Source: Kistimonas sp. bin40
Lineage (GTDB): Bacteria; Pseudomonadota; Gammaproteobacteria; Pseudomonadales; Endozoicomonadaceae
DNA length: 64,000 bases
Reading direction: 5' to 3'
Assembly: GCA_002238585.1 (NCBI GenBank)
Contig: MPMQ01000015.1
Location: 1 to 64,000 of the forward strand
Part shown: piece by piece, positions 1 to 8,093 of the stretch
Layout: each line of letters starts with the position of its first letter
Numbering within the stretch: position 1 is the stretch's first letter
Program-made: the position numbers and the translations under genes
Notes under the pieces: model-generated
Seen by the model: the letters and a program-made list of their open reading frames with translations, nothing else
What the model was told of the DNA's origin: nothing
The model's database searches: none

Positions 1-1494
1 TTGGTTGACGAACGGCGTCGCCTGGGCCCGGACGAGGAGTTCAGGTTTGAGCGTCTGAGGCCCACGCTTGTAAACATGCAGACTTTTGTGCGTCACATCC
101 GTGCCAACAAACAGTTCCCGCAACCGCTGACGCCAGGGGAAGACAAGGCCATGGCCTGGGTGGAAAACAAAACGGCAGAGCTGCTGGCGGCCAAGGTCCC
201 CTACAAGCGCACCGTGCATCTGGCGATGGCGTTCATGATCCTGTGTGAAATTGTAACGGACAGGCAGGTGTTGGGGCCTTTGAAGAAAGAGAAGCCGGCG
301 TTGTTCAACGTCTACTCCGAAAATAAGATCGACAAAATCAAGAAGTGGCCCGAGCATTTGTACACCCGCACATCCAGCGAGGCTGAAGGGTTTTCGACAG
401 CCCGCCTGGATCCGGAGTGGGTGGCATCGCTGTGCTGGGGCGGTAACAATCCCGGAGGAGAGGATGAGAAAACCTGTCTCTTGACGGAAAGTTATACAAT
501 GCAGCATGCACTGCAGACTCTGGTGGAAAATCACGAAGTTGTTGTTTTTCCTACCTTTGCAGCACTGAGCCTCGAAGATTTTTGCCGGTTCAGTCACCTG
601 CCTGTGTGTCCCATCGGGATGATTACCAGCTATACACTTAACGCGGATGGGCAAATGATGAGTCCGCTGCTGTTCTTCGTTCATGATCTTGTACACATGG
701 GCGACTTGGCACTTGTGGGGAAAAGTGGATACGAGAGCAGTACGCTGGCGGCAAGGGTTCTTTGCCGGCCTGGGCAGCGTCTGGCCTGGCGTCGTTTGTT
801 GCTGGACAAGACACCGGCTTGTCTGGCTTCGCTGAAAATCGACACCGCCTGTATGTTGCTTCATTTTCAGCTTGTCCATGAGTACTGCCCATCGGTATAC
901 GCCCAGGATATGGACAAGATCGCTTCCTGCTTTTTGTTCTTCCTGAAAGAGCTGGCCAAGCCCCGCAGGGAAGGCTGGAGAGGTTACGAGGACATTTACC
1001 GGAATCTTACAGACATTCAGGCCGCCACAGCGGCTCTCTGGGCGACGCGCCTGTGGCAAGGCTGGCAGGCGACGGATTTCGGTCAGATGAAGCACGAGCA
1101 GCTGGATGCCTGTGCCCGGCGCTTTGTCGCCGAAGATCTTCCCCGGCTGAAGGTGCACCTGGGTTTTGTCAGCCTGTGCAGAGGCCGGCTAAGGCACGAG
1201 TTTATCGAGTGGAGTGAGCCCGGCGCGTCCAGCCGTTCTACCCCGATAGGGGTTCGCCTCACACAGGAATTGGCGGACGGATATTCATTGACCATTTTCA
1301 GAACTTGTGACAAGCAAAGCGATCTTCGTCATCTGGATAACACGGATCTCGCCTATTTTACGGCACTGGCCTTCCCGGATTCGCGCCATAAAATGATAGA
1401 CAGAATCCGGATTCCTTTTCCAGAGGTGACATTGTTCGCCCCTGAGCCGGTGCCAGGGCTCGAAGTCAAGGATACAGTGCCCCGGTACGCCTGA
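1..1494 (+). CDS. Large tandem-family protein, copy 1 (5' end outside window)
   Basis: The open frame runs from the window edge to a TGA at 1492-1494 and gives 497 residues. Alignment with the full copy at 4176-6062 shows the first TTG here corresponds to internal codon 130 of that gene, so about 129 N-terminal residues lie outside the window. It carries the family hallmarks: a WGGNNP block, an EDFCRFSHLPV block, NADGQMMSPL followed by HDLVHM (His at residue 228 of the visible part), and a C-terminal HLDNTDLAYF block. It is nearly identical to copy 3 over the first ~300 nt and then diverges in patches. No signal peptide or membrane segment is visible in what remains. I do not recognise a characterised family, and the function is unknown. 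Confidence 0.85.
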   Translation: MVDERRRLGPDEEFRFERLRPTLVNMQTFVRHIRANKQFPQPLTPGEDKAMAWVENKTAELLAAKVPYKRTVHLAMAFMILCEIVTDRQVLGPLKKEKPALFNVYSENKIDKIKKWPEHLYTRTSSEAEGFSTARLDPEWVASLCWGGNNPGGEDEKTCLLTESYTMQHALQTLVENHEVVVFPTFAALSLEDFCRFSHLPVCPIGMITSYTLNADGQMMSPLLFFVHDLVHMGDLALVGKSGYESSTLAARVLCRPGQRLAWRRLLLDKTPACLASLKIDTACMLLHFQLVHEYCPSVYAQDMDKIASCFLFFLKELAKPRREGWRGYEDIYRNLTDIQAATAALWATRLWQGWQATDFGQMKHEQLDACARRFVAEDLPRLKVHLGFVSLCRGRLRHEFIEWSEPGASSRSTPIGVRLTQELADGYSLTIFRTCDKQSDLRHLDNTDLAYFTALAFPDSRHKMIDRIRIPFPEVTLFAPEPVPGLEVKDTVPRYA

Positions 1495-1577
1495 GAGTCG
1501 GGCAGGAAGGAACTTTTGCAGGCGCTCGCTTTCCAACATTCTGCTGTTCATAGCAACGCAAAAGGAAGGAGATCCCT
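1495..1577 (+). repeat. Array spacer repeat carrying the ribosome binding site
   Basis: The gap after each copy contains the same ~80 nt: a C/G-rich start, a GGAACTTTTGCAGG block, a TTCTGTTGTTCATA-type block and a strong AAGGAAGGA ribosome binding site 7-8 nt before a GTG start. Other copies are at 3510-3584 (more diverged), 4094-4175, 6063-6144 and 8011-8093. The binding site with GTG fixes the translation start of each full copy. Conservation of a non-coding spacer shows that duplication or homogenisation includes the intergenic DNA. Confidence 0.8.
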
Positions 1578-3509
1578 GTGAATCCAGGTCATGTCGTCGG
1601 TGCCAGGGCACTGACCTCCACACCTCTTGAGCCCCATTCTTCTGCAAATGGCCAGGCATCGAGTCAAGAACGCATCGTACGACAGCATCTTGCCGCTGCA
1701 AGCCTGTGCACGCCCGGTGATCCAGCAAGACACTCTGTGGAAAATGCACAACAGCAGCCCACCAGACCGTTGGCCATAAGAGAAGTAGCCATCAATGATC
1801 CGAACCTTCGCATCAATTATGTGCCCGAGGCATGCCGCACACCACTGGAGGGACTGCCCGAGGCAGATCCCCGGTGGCAGCGGGAATTACAGGCAGCATT
1901 GATACCGGACAACTGGTGGAAGAAAGATGGCCAGTCGCCAGCGTCTGTGGGTATCTATGAGGGCTGGGTTCAGGAAAGGCGCAGGGCGGAAGAAAATCGT
2001 GAGGAATTCAGGTTCCTGCCTTTGATGGTGACCCTGAAAAATATGCAAACGTTTGTCGCCCACATACTGGCAAACAGGCAGTTTCCTGCGCCTCTGACCG
2101 ACAAGGAAACCAGAGCCATGGCCTGGGTGTACGAAAAGTCGGGAGAGCTTCTCAAGGATGGTGCTCCCTACAAACGCACGGTGCATCTGGCGTTTGCGCT
2201 CATGATGCTGTGTGAAATTGTGACGGACCGCCAGGTGTTGAGGCCCTTGCAACGAAAGAAGCCGGAACTCTTCAAGTGGCATGTCTCACAGTCGAGGAAC
2301 TGGTCCGGACAGCTCAAGCCTGATGGATGCCTCAAGGCGGGACATTTTTCGGCCGCAGCCCTGGATCCGGAGTGGGTGGCACGGCTGTGCTGGGGTGGCA
2401 ATAATGCCGAAGGCGAGGATGAGAAGGTGAAGCTCCTGGCCGAAAACGACTATCAGTTGCGCTATGCGCTTGAGTCTGTGCTGGATGTTCCCTGGATTCT
2501 GCTTGTTCCCTCTTTTGAGACATTGAAGATCGATGATTTTTGCCGGTTCAGCCACCTTCCCGTGTATCCGGTCGGGATGAGTACAGCGTATCTGCTCAAT
2601 GCCGATGGCATTATGCGTAGTCCTTTGGTGTTTGCCGTGCATGATCTGGGGCATATGAAAGAGCTGGCTGTCGTCGGGGAGCCAGAAGAGAAAGCAGAGA
2701 CCCACCAGCGCGGTTGTGTGCTGGCCAGCTATGTGAAGCGCCTGGCCTGGCGTTGCTTGCTGCTGGATCAGACACCGACGCATCTGGGCTTGCAGGAGCC
2801 GGATCCTGCCTGGGTCTTGCTCATGTTCCGGCTGTTACATGAAAACTCACCCGCCGAGTGCAGAGTGTCCATGAGGGACTTTGCGTCGGGCTTTTTATTC
2901 TTGCTGGAAGAGCTGGCCCATGCTCGCAGGCAAGCCCGCAACGGTTACGAGAAAATCTACAGGGATATCACAGACGCTCAGGCTGTTACGGCTGCATTCT
3001 GGGCAATGCGTTTGTGGCTGTGCTGGCAGGCGGCAGGTGAGGGTCCCGTAACACAAGAGCAGCTGCACGCCTGCGTCGAGAGTTTTCTCAAGAAAGATAT
3101 TTCCTTGCTGCAGGAGCATCTGGACTTTTTCGACAGACACCGGGGAGTTTTACGACACTTGTTTGTTGAGCTCTGCGAACCCTCTGCTGTGAATGGCGAC
3201 AACGTATTGGTTTGCCTCAATGATGCATTTGTAGGGCAAGAGGGGATGATCTTGTTCAGTACGTACCATGAGGCCAGCGGTCTTCATAATTTTGATAACA
3301 CTGATCTGGCGTATTTTTCGGCACTGACCTCCCCGCAGCTGCGTCAGAAAATGGCAGACCGAATTGGTGTCTCTGTGCCAGATGTGTCGCTATTGGGGCT
3401 TGATGATGCGACGCCAGAGTCCGGGGCCATGGATGCCGGGCTATTATTGGGCCTTGAGGATCTGATGCCAGAGCCTGAAGCCATGGATACAGACCCCATG
3501 CCTGTCTGA
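1578..3509 (+). CDS. Large tandem-family protein, copy 2
   Basis: This 643-residue protein starts at GTG 1578 behind AAGGAAGGA. The first ~45 residues are rich in Ser, Thr, Pro and Ala and vary most between copies, with only a short QERIVRQHL-like patch conserved. The remainder is a mostly helical-looking, soluble body. It holds INYVPEACRTPLEGLPE (about residues 76-92), a basic PYKRTVHLAFALMMLCEIVTDRQ stretch, WVARLCWGGNN, and DDFCRFSHLPVYPVGM leading into NADGIMRSPLVFAVHDLGHM (His355, Asp356, His359). The C-terminus has a FDNTDLAYFSAL block and ends with a Pro/Glu-rich repeat (two LGLxDxxPE units) longer than in the other copies. The HDxGH pattern could bind a metal, which is inference only. 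The disordered N-terminus would fit a secreted effector but proves nothing. Confidence 0.85.
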   Translation: MNPGHVVGARALTSTPLEPHSSANGQASSQERIVRQHLAAASLCTPGDPARHSVENAQQQPTRPLAIREVAINDPNLRINYVPEACRTPLEGLPEADPRWQRELQAALIPDNWWKKDGQSPASVGIYEGWVQERRRAEENREEFRFLPLMVTLKNMQTFVAHILANRQFPAPLTDKETRAMAWVYEKSGELLKDGAPYKRTVHLAFALMMLCEIVTDRQVLRPLQRKKPELFKWHVSQSRNWSGQLKPDGCLKAGHFSAAALDPEWVARLCWGGNNAEGEDEKVKLLAENDYQLRYALESVLDVPWILLVPSFETLKIDDFCRFSHLPVYPVGMSTAYLLNADGIMRSPLVFAVHDLGHMKELAVVGEPEEKAETHQRGCVLASYVKRLAWRCLLLDQTPTHLGLQEPDPAWVLLMFRLLHENSPAECRVSMRDFASGFLFLLEELAHARRQARNGYEKIYRDITDAQAVTAAFWAMRLWLCWQAAGEGPVTQEQLHACVESFLKKDISLLQEHLDFFDRHRGVLRHLFVELCEPSAVNGDNVLVCLNDAFVGQEGMILFSTYHEASGLHNFDNTDLAYFSALTSPQLRQKMADRIGVSVPDVSLLGLDDATPESGAMDAGLLLGLEDLMPEPEAMDTDPMPV

Positions 3510-3584
3510 CGGACAGGAACTTTTGCGTCCCTCCCCTATCCACCCTCTTGCTCTTTATCTCATAAAGGAAAGAGGGAATGTCTC

Positions 3585-4093
3585 GTGAATCCGAATAGTA
3601 CCCGGTGCGTCGATGCACTTGTATCCGCACCTCTGCGGCCTGAGGCCCGTTCCCCTGCAGATTATCAGCCCTTGAGCCAGGGACGTGTTGTACAACAGCA
3701 TCTGGAAGCTGTCAGCCAGTGCACATCAGTTGGTGTTGAAAGACAATCAAAAAAAGAGGAAGAACCGCAGCTACAGCGGCATCTGGAGTTATTGAAAATC
3801 ACCGGGGTGTTTTACGTTCCCTGTTTGTTGAACGCTGTCGTCCCTTCGGGATGACTGATGACATAACAGGGGTTTCTTTCTCCGCTGAATTTGGGGCATG
3901 CCAGGCGTGGAGCCTGTTTGATGTATACGATTCTTTCAGCGATCTGTGCAATCTGGATAACACGGATCTGGGCTATTTTGCCGCACTGGGCTCTCCGGCA
4001 CTGCGCAAGGAAATAGCACCGCGGACCGGTGCTGCGGTGCCGGAGCTGAGGCTGTTCGGCCTGGATCCGATGCCAGCGCCCGGGCACGTCTGA
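3585..4093 (+). pseudogene. Internally deleted, frameshifted copy of the tandem family
   Basis: The first ~65 codons from GTG 3585 match the N-terminus of the family. After GAACCGCAG at about 3764-3772 the sequence jumps to the C-terminal quarter (LQRHL... onwards) of a copy-4-like gene, removing roughly 1.3 kb. Both parental sites share GCAG at the junction (near 6330 and 7667 in copy 4), a short-homology signature. Compared with copy 4, one base is missing near 3797-3802. This shifts frame and ends the first part at 3854, while the original C-terminal frame continues as 3851-4093 with an intact LDNTDLGYFAAL block. It is a relic unlikely to make a working protein. Confidence 0.8.
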
Positions 4094-4175
4094 AGGCCGG
4101 GCAGCAGGAACTTTTGCAGGGGCTCGCGTTCCAAGGTTCTGTTGTTCATAAAAACAGAAAAGGAAGGAGCTCCCT

Positions 4176-6062
4176 GTGTATACAACTCATGTCGCCGGTA
4201 CCAATGCACCAACCGCCAGGCCTCCTGAGGCCCGTTCTCCTGCAAGTATTCAAACCTTGAGTCAAGGACGCATCGTACGACAGGATTGTGCAGTTGTGCG
4301 CCTGTATGCGTCATCTGGTGCACAGATGCACTCCCCCAAAGAAGCAGAACCGCAGACTGACCAGCCTGTGGGCATAGGCACAGGGTGCCTCAGTGACCCG
4401 GATCTTCCCATCAATTATGTGCCAAAGGGATGCGCATCACTGGAGGAGCTGGTGCCCAGGCCAGATCCCAGGTGGCAACAGGAATTACAGGCGGCATTGG
4501 TACAGGACAAATGGTGGAAAGAAGACGCCCGGGGAGATGAGTCGCTGCTGGAGTATCAGCAGTTGGTTGACGAACGGCGTCGCCTGGGCCCGGACGAGGA
4601 GTTCAGGTTTGAGCGTCTGAGGCCCACGCTTGTAAACATGCAGACTTTTGTGCGTCACATCCGTGCCAACAAACAGTTCCCGCAACCGCTGACGCCAGGG
4701 GAAGACAAGGCCATGGCCTGGGTGGAAAACAAAACGGCAGAGCTGCTGGCGGCCAGGGTCCCCTACAAGCGCACCGTGCATCTGGCGATGGCGTTTATGA
4801 TCCTGTGTGAAATCGTAACGGACAGGCAAGTATTGGGGCCTTTGAAGAAAGAGAAGCCGGCGTTGTTCAACGTCTGCCTCGAAGATAAGGTCAGCAAAAT
4901 CGATGAGTGGCCCAAGCATTTGAACACCGGCACATCCAGCGAGGCCGAAGGATTTTCGACCGCCCTCCTGGATCCGGAATGGGTAGCGTCGTTGTGCTGG
5001 GGTGGTAACAACCCCGGAGGTCAGGATGAGAAAACCTGTCTCTTGGCGGAAGATTATGCAATGCGGCATACACTGCGGACTCTGGTGGATAAGCACGAAC
5101 TTTTTGTTTTTCCTGCCTTTGAAGCACTGAGCCTCGAAGATTTTTGCCGGTTCGGTCACCTGCCTGTGTGTCCCGTCGGGATGATCACCAGCTATGCACT
5201 TAACGCGGATGGGAAAATGATGAGTCCGCTGGCGTTCTTCGTCCATGATCTTGCACACATAAACGCATTGTCACTTGTGGGGAAAAGTGGATACGAGGGC
5301 CAGAAGCTGGCGGAAAGGGTTCTTTGCAGGCCAGGGCAGCGTCTGGCCTGGCGTTGTTTGTTGCTGGACAAGGCACCGGATTGTCTGGCATCGCTGAAAA
5401 TCGACACCGCCTGTGTCTTGCTTCTTTTTCAACTTGTCCATGAGTACTGCCCATCGACCTACGCCAGGTATATGAATAACATCGCCTCCAGCTTTTTGTT
5501 CTTCCTGGAAGAGCTGGCCAGGCCCCGCAGGGAATACTGGAGAGGCTATGAGGACATTTACCGGAATCTTACAGACCTTCAGGCCGCCACAGCGGCTCTC
5601 TGGGCGACGCGCCTGTGGCAAGGCTGGCAGGCGGCGGATTTCGGCCAGATGAAGCACGAGCAGCTGGATGCCTGTGCCCGACGCTTTGTCGACGAAGATC
5701 TTCCCCGGCTGAAAGAGCATCTGGACTTTGTCAGCCGGTACAGAGGCCGGCTAAGGCACGAGTTTATCGAATGGAGTGAGCCTGGCGCGTCAAGCCGTGC
5801 TACCCCGATATGGGTTCACCTCACACAGGAACTGGCGAACGGATCTTCAGTGACCATTTTCAGAACCTGGGATCAGGGAAGCGATCTTCATCATCGGGAT
5901 AACACGGATCTCGCCTATTTTACGGCACTGGCCTTCCCGCAGTCGCGCCAGAAAATGGTAGACAGGATCCGGATCGCTTTTCCAGAGACGACACTGTTCG
6001 CCCCTGAGCCGGTGCCAGGGCCTGTGCCCGAAGTCATGGATACAGCACCCGGCCATGCCTGA
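4176..6062 (+). CDS. Large tandem-family protein, copy 3
   Basis: This 628-residue protein starts at GTG 4176 after AGGAAGGAG. It has a Ser/Thr/Pro-rich N-terminus, LSQGRIVRQ near residue 29, LPINYVPKGC near residue 73, WGGNNPGGQDE near residue 275, EDFCRFGHLPVCPVGM near residue 321, and NADGKMMSPLAFFVHDLAHI with His357, Asp358 and His361. The C-terminal block reads RDNTDLAYFTAL. It is the closest relative of copy 1: about the first 300 shared nt differ at only a few bases, while the segment around residues 230-250 differs strongly. This is a mosaic typical of gene conversion or a very recent duplication. No membrane segment or lipobox is seen. The function is unknown. Confidence 0.85.
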   Translation: MYTTHVAGTNAPTARPPEARSPASIQTLSQGRIVRQDCAVVRLYASSGAQMHSPKEAEPQTDQPVGIGTGCLSDPDLPINYVPKGCASLEELVPRPDPRWQQELQAALVQDKWWKEDARGDESLLEYQQLVDERRRLGPDEEFRFERLRPTLVNMQTFVRHIRANKQFPQPLTPGEDKAMAWVENKTAELLAARVPYKRTVHLAMAFMILCEIVTDRQVLGPLKKEKPALFNVCLEDKVSKIDEWPKHLNTGTSSEAEGFSTALLDPEWVASLCWGGNNPGGQDEKTCLLAEDYAMRHTLRTLVDKHELFVFPAFEALSLEDFCRFGHLPVCPVGMITSYALNADGKMMSPLAFFVHDLAHINALSLVGKSGYEGQKLAERVLCRPGQRLAWRCLLLDKAPDCLASLKIDTACVLLLFQLVHEYCPSTYARYMNNIASSFLFFLEELARPRREYWRGYEDIYRNLTDLQAATAALWATRLWQGWQAADFGQMKHEQLDACARRFVDEDLPRLKEHLDFVSRYRGRLRHEFIEWSEPGASSRATPIWVHLTQELANGSSVTIFRTWDQGSDLHHRDNTDLAYFTALAFPQSRQKMVDRIRIAFPETTLFAPEPVPGPVPEVMDTAPGHA

Positions 6063-6144
6063 AGGCCGGGCGACAGGAACTTTTGCAGGGGCTCGCTTTC
6101 CAAGGTCGTGTTGTTCATATAAATGGAAAAGGAAGGAGCTTTCA

Positions 6145-8010
6145 GTGAATACAAATCATGTCGACTGTGCCACTGCACTGACCTGCATGCCGCTGCCAGG
6201 CAAGAGGCGTTCGTCTGTAAATGGTGAGCCCTGGAGTCAAGGACGCGTCGTACGACAGCATCTTGTCGCTGCGAGCCCGTACCTGTCAGCTGATGTAGGA
6301 AAACACTCCCCGACAGATGCAGAACCGCAGACCAGCAGGCCTTTGACCATCAGCATGGCGGCTATCGGTGCCCGGGATCTTCCTGTGAACTATTTGTCGA
6401 AAGGGCACTCCCCGCTGAAAGGCCTGGTACCTGAGCCCAACGCCAGATGGCAGGAAGAATTGGTGGCGGCATTCAAACGCGACAGCTGGTGGAAACAAGA
6501 TGCCTGGGGGGATGATTCGCTGCGGGTGTACCAGAAGTGGGTTTCCGACCGGCGTCGTCTGGAGCCGGGTGAAGAATTCAGGTTTGAGCGTCTGATGTCC
6601 ACGCTTGAAAACATGCAGACCTTCGTGCGTCACATCCGTGCCAACAAGCAGTTCGCAGAACCTCTGACACCAGCGGAAGACAAGGCCATGGCCTGGGTGG
6701 AGGACAAGACAGCAGAGCTGCTGGCTGCCCATGCCCCCTACAAGCGTACAGTGTATCTGGCTGCTGCGCTTATGGTGCTCTGTGAAATTGTCACCGACAG
6801 ACAGGTGTTGGCACCTTTGAAGCAAAAAAGGCCGGAGCTGTTTGATCGCCATGTCGAAAGGATCACGAGGAGGGCCGAATACCTGATGACCGACGACCCT
6901 GACGACCCCGGGTCTTTTTCGGCCTCGCGTCTGGACCCGGAGTGGGTGGCGTCGCTGTGCTGGGGCGGTAACAACCCCGAAGGTCAGGATGAGAACGTCC
7001 AGCTTTTGGCCCGCTATTGTCAGATAGACGATGGCTTCAAGCGTATGCTGGACAATCCCGAAGCTGTGGTTTTCCCCAACTTTGATGCACTGAGTCTTGA
7101 AGATTTTTGCCGGTTCAGTCACCTGCCCGTGTACCCCATCGGGATGATCACTACCTATGCGATCAATGCCGATGGAATAATGATGAGCCCCCTGGTGTTC
7201 TTCCTGCATGACATAGGCCATATGCAGCGTATGCGCCTTGTGGGGATGGGAAATCATGCGGCGACAGCAAGTGTGCTTGCCAGGCCTGTGCAACGTCTGG
7301 CCTGGCGTCGTTTGCTGCTGGATGAGACGCGGCGGCTCTGTGTTGCGTCACAGAAAGTCAATGATGCCTGCGCTCTGTTGTTGTTTCAGTTTTTGCATGA
7401 AGAATATCCAGTAGGCTGTGCATCCTCGATGAAGAGCGTTCATACCGGCTTCCTGTTCTGTTTGACGCTGCTGGCTGAGGCGCGCCGACGCACCAGGAAC
7501 GGCTATGAAGACATTTATCAGTCTGTCACAGACGGTGAGGCCGCCATCGCCGCACTCTGGGCAGTGCGTCTGTGGACGCAGTGGCAGGCTGGAAGTCATC
7601 AGCCGGTGGACAAAGCGCAGCTGCGAGCCTGTGCGCAGCGCTTTGTCGCTGAGGATGCCCGGCAGCTACAGCGGCATCTGGATTTTATGGAAACGCACAG
7701 GGGTGTTTTACGTCATCTGTTCATTGAGCGCTGTCGTCCCTCCTGGATGACTGACGACATAGAGTCTGTTCGTTTCCCAGCTGAACTTGCGAAATGTAAG
7801 GCGTTCTACCTGTTTCAGACACACAATGCTTTCGGTGATATTCGCAATCTGGATAACACGGATCTGGGCTATTTTGCCGCACTTCCTTCGGCGGAACTGC
7901 GCAAGGCAATAGCACAGCGGACCGGTGCTGCGGTGCCGGAGCCTGGGCTGTTCGGCCCGGATCCGGTGCCAGCGCCCGAAGTGATGAATACAGCGCCCGG
8001 GCACGCCTGA
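6145..8010 (+). CDS. Large tandem-family protein, copy 4
   Basis: The frame is open from 6055, but GTG 6145 is chosen because it sits behind AAAAGGAAGGAG and aligns with the starts of the other copies, giving 621 residues. Hallmarks are YLSKGHSPLKGLVPEP, WGGNNPEGQDE, EDFCRFSHLPVYPIGM and NADGIMMSPLVFFLHDIGHM (His355, Asp356, His359), with a C-terminal LDNTDLGYFAAL. The C-terminal region is the closest match to the pseudogene at 3585-4093, which therefore probably derives from a copy-4-like gene. Residues around 245-260 are an Asp-rich insertion (TDDPDDPG) not seen in the other copies. The protein looks soluble, with no recognised domain. Confidence 0.85.
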   Translation: MNTNHVDCATALTCMPLPGKRRSSVNGEPWSQGRVVRQHLVAASPYLSADVGKHSPTDAEPQTSRPLTISMAAIGARDLPVNYLSKGHSPLKGLVPEPNARWQEELVAAFKRDSWWKQDAWGDDSLRVYQKWVSDRRRLEPGEEFRFERLMSTLENMQTFVRHIRANKQFAEPLTPAEDKAMAWVEDKTAELLAAHAPYKRTVYLAAALMVLCEIVTDRQVLAPLKQKRPELFDRHVERITRRAEYLMTDDPDDPGSFSASRLDPEWVASLCWGGNNPEGQDENVQLLARYCQIDDGFKRMLDNPEAVVFPNFDALSLEDFCRFSHLPVYPIGMITTYAINADGIMMSPLVFFLHDIGHMQRMRLVGMGNHAATASVLARPVQRLAWRRLLLDETRRLCVASQKVNDACALLLFQFLHEEYPVGCASSMKSVHTGFLFCLTLLAEARRRTRNGYEDIYQSVTDGEAAIAALWAVRLWTQWQAGSHQPVDKAQLRACAQRFVAEDARQLQRHLDFMETHRGVLRHLFIERCRPSWMTDDIESVRFPAELAKCKAFYLFQTHNAFGDIRNLDNTDLGYFAALPSAELRKAIAQRTGAAVPEPGLFGPDPVPAPEVMNTAPGHA

Positions 8011-8093
8011 AGGCCGGGCAGCAAGGAACTTTTGCAGGCGTGCGCGTTCCAACCTTCTGTTGTTCATAAAAACAGAAAAGGAGGGAGCGCCCT

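Noticed and set aside
4485-5258. Long minus-strand frames opposite the tandem-family copies (also 6286-7293 and 8664-9668)
   Set aside because: They recur because the plus-strand copies are similar; they have no start signals, and the family conservation pattern follows the plus frame.
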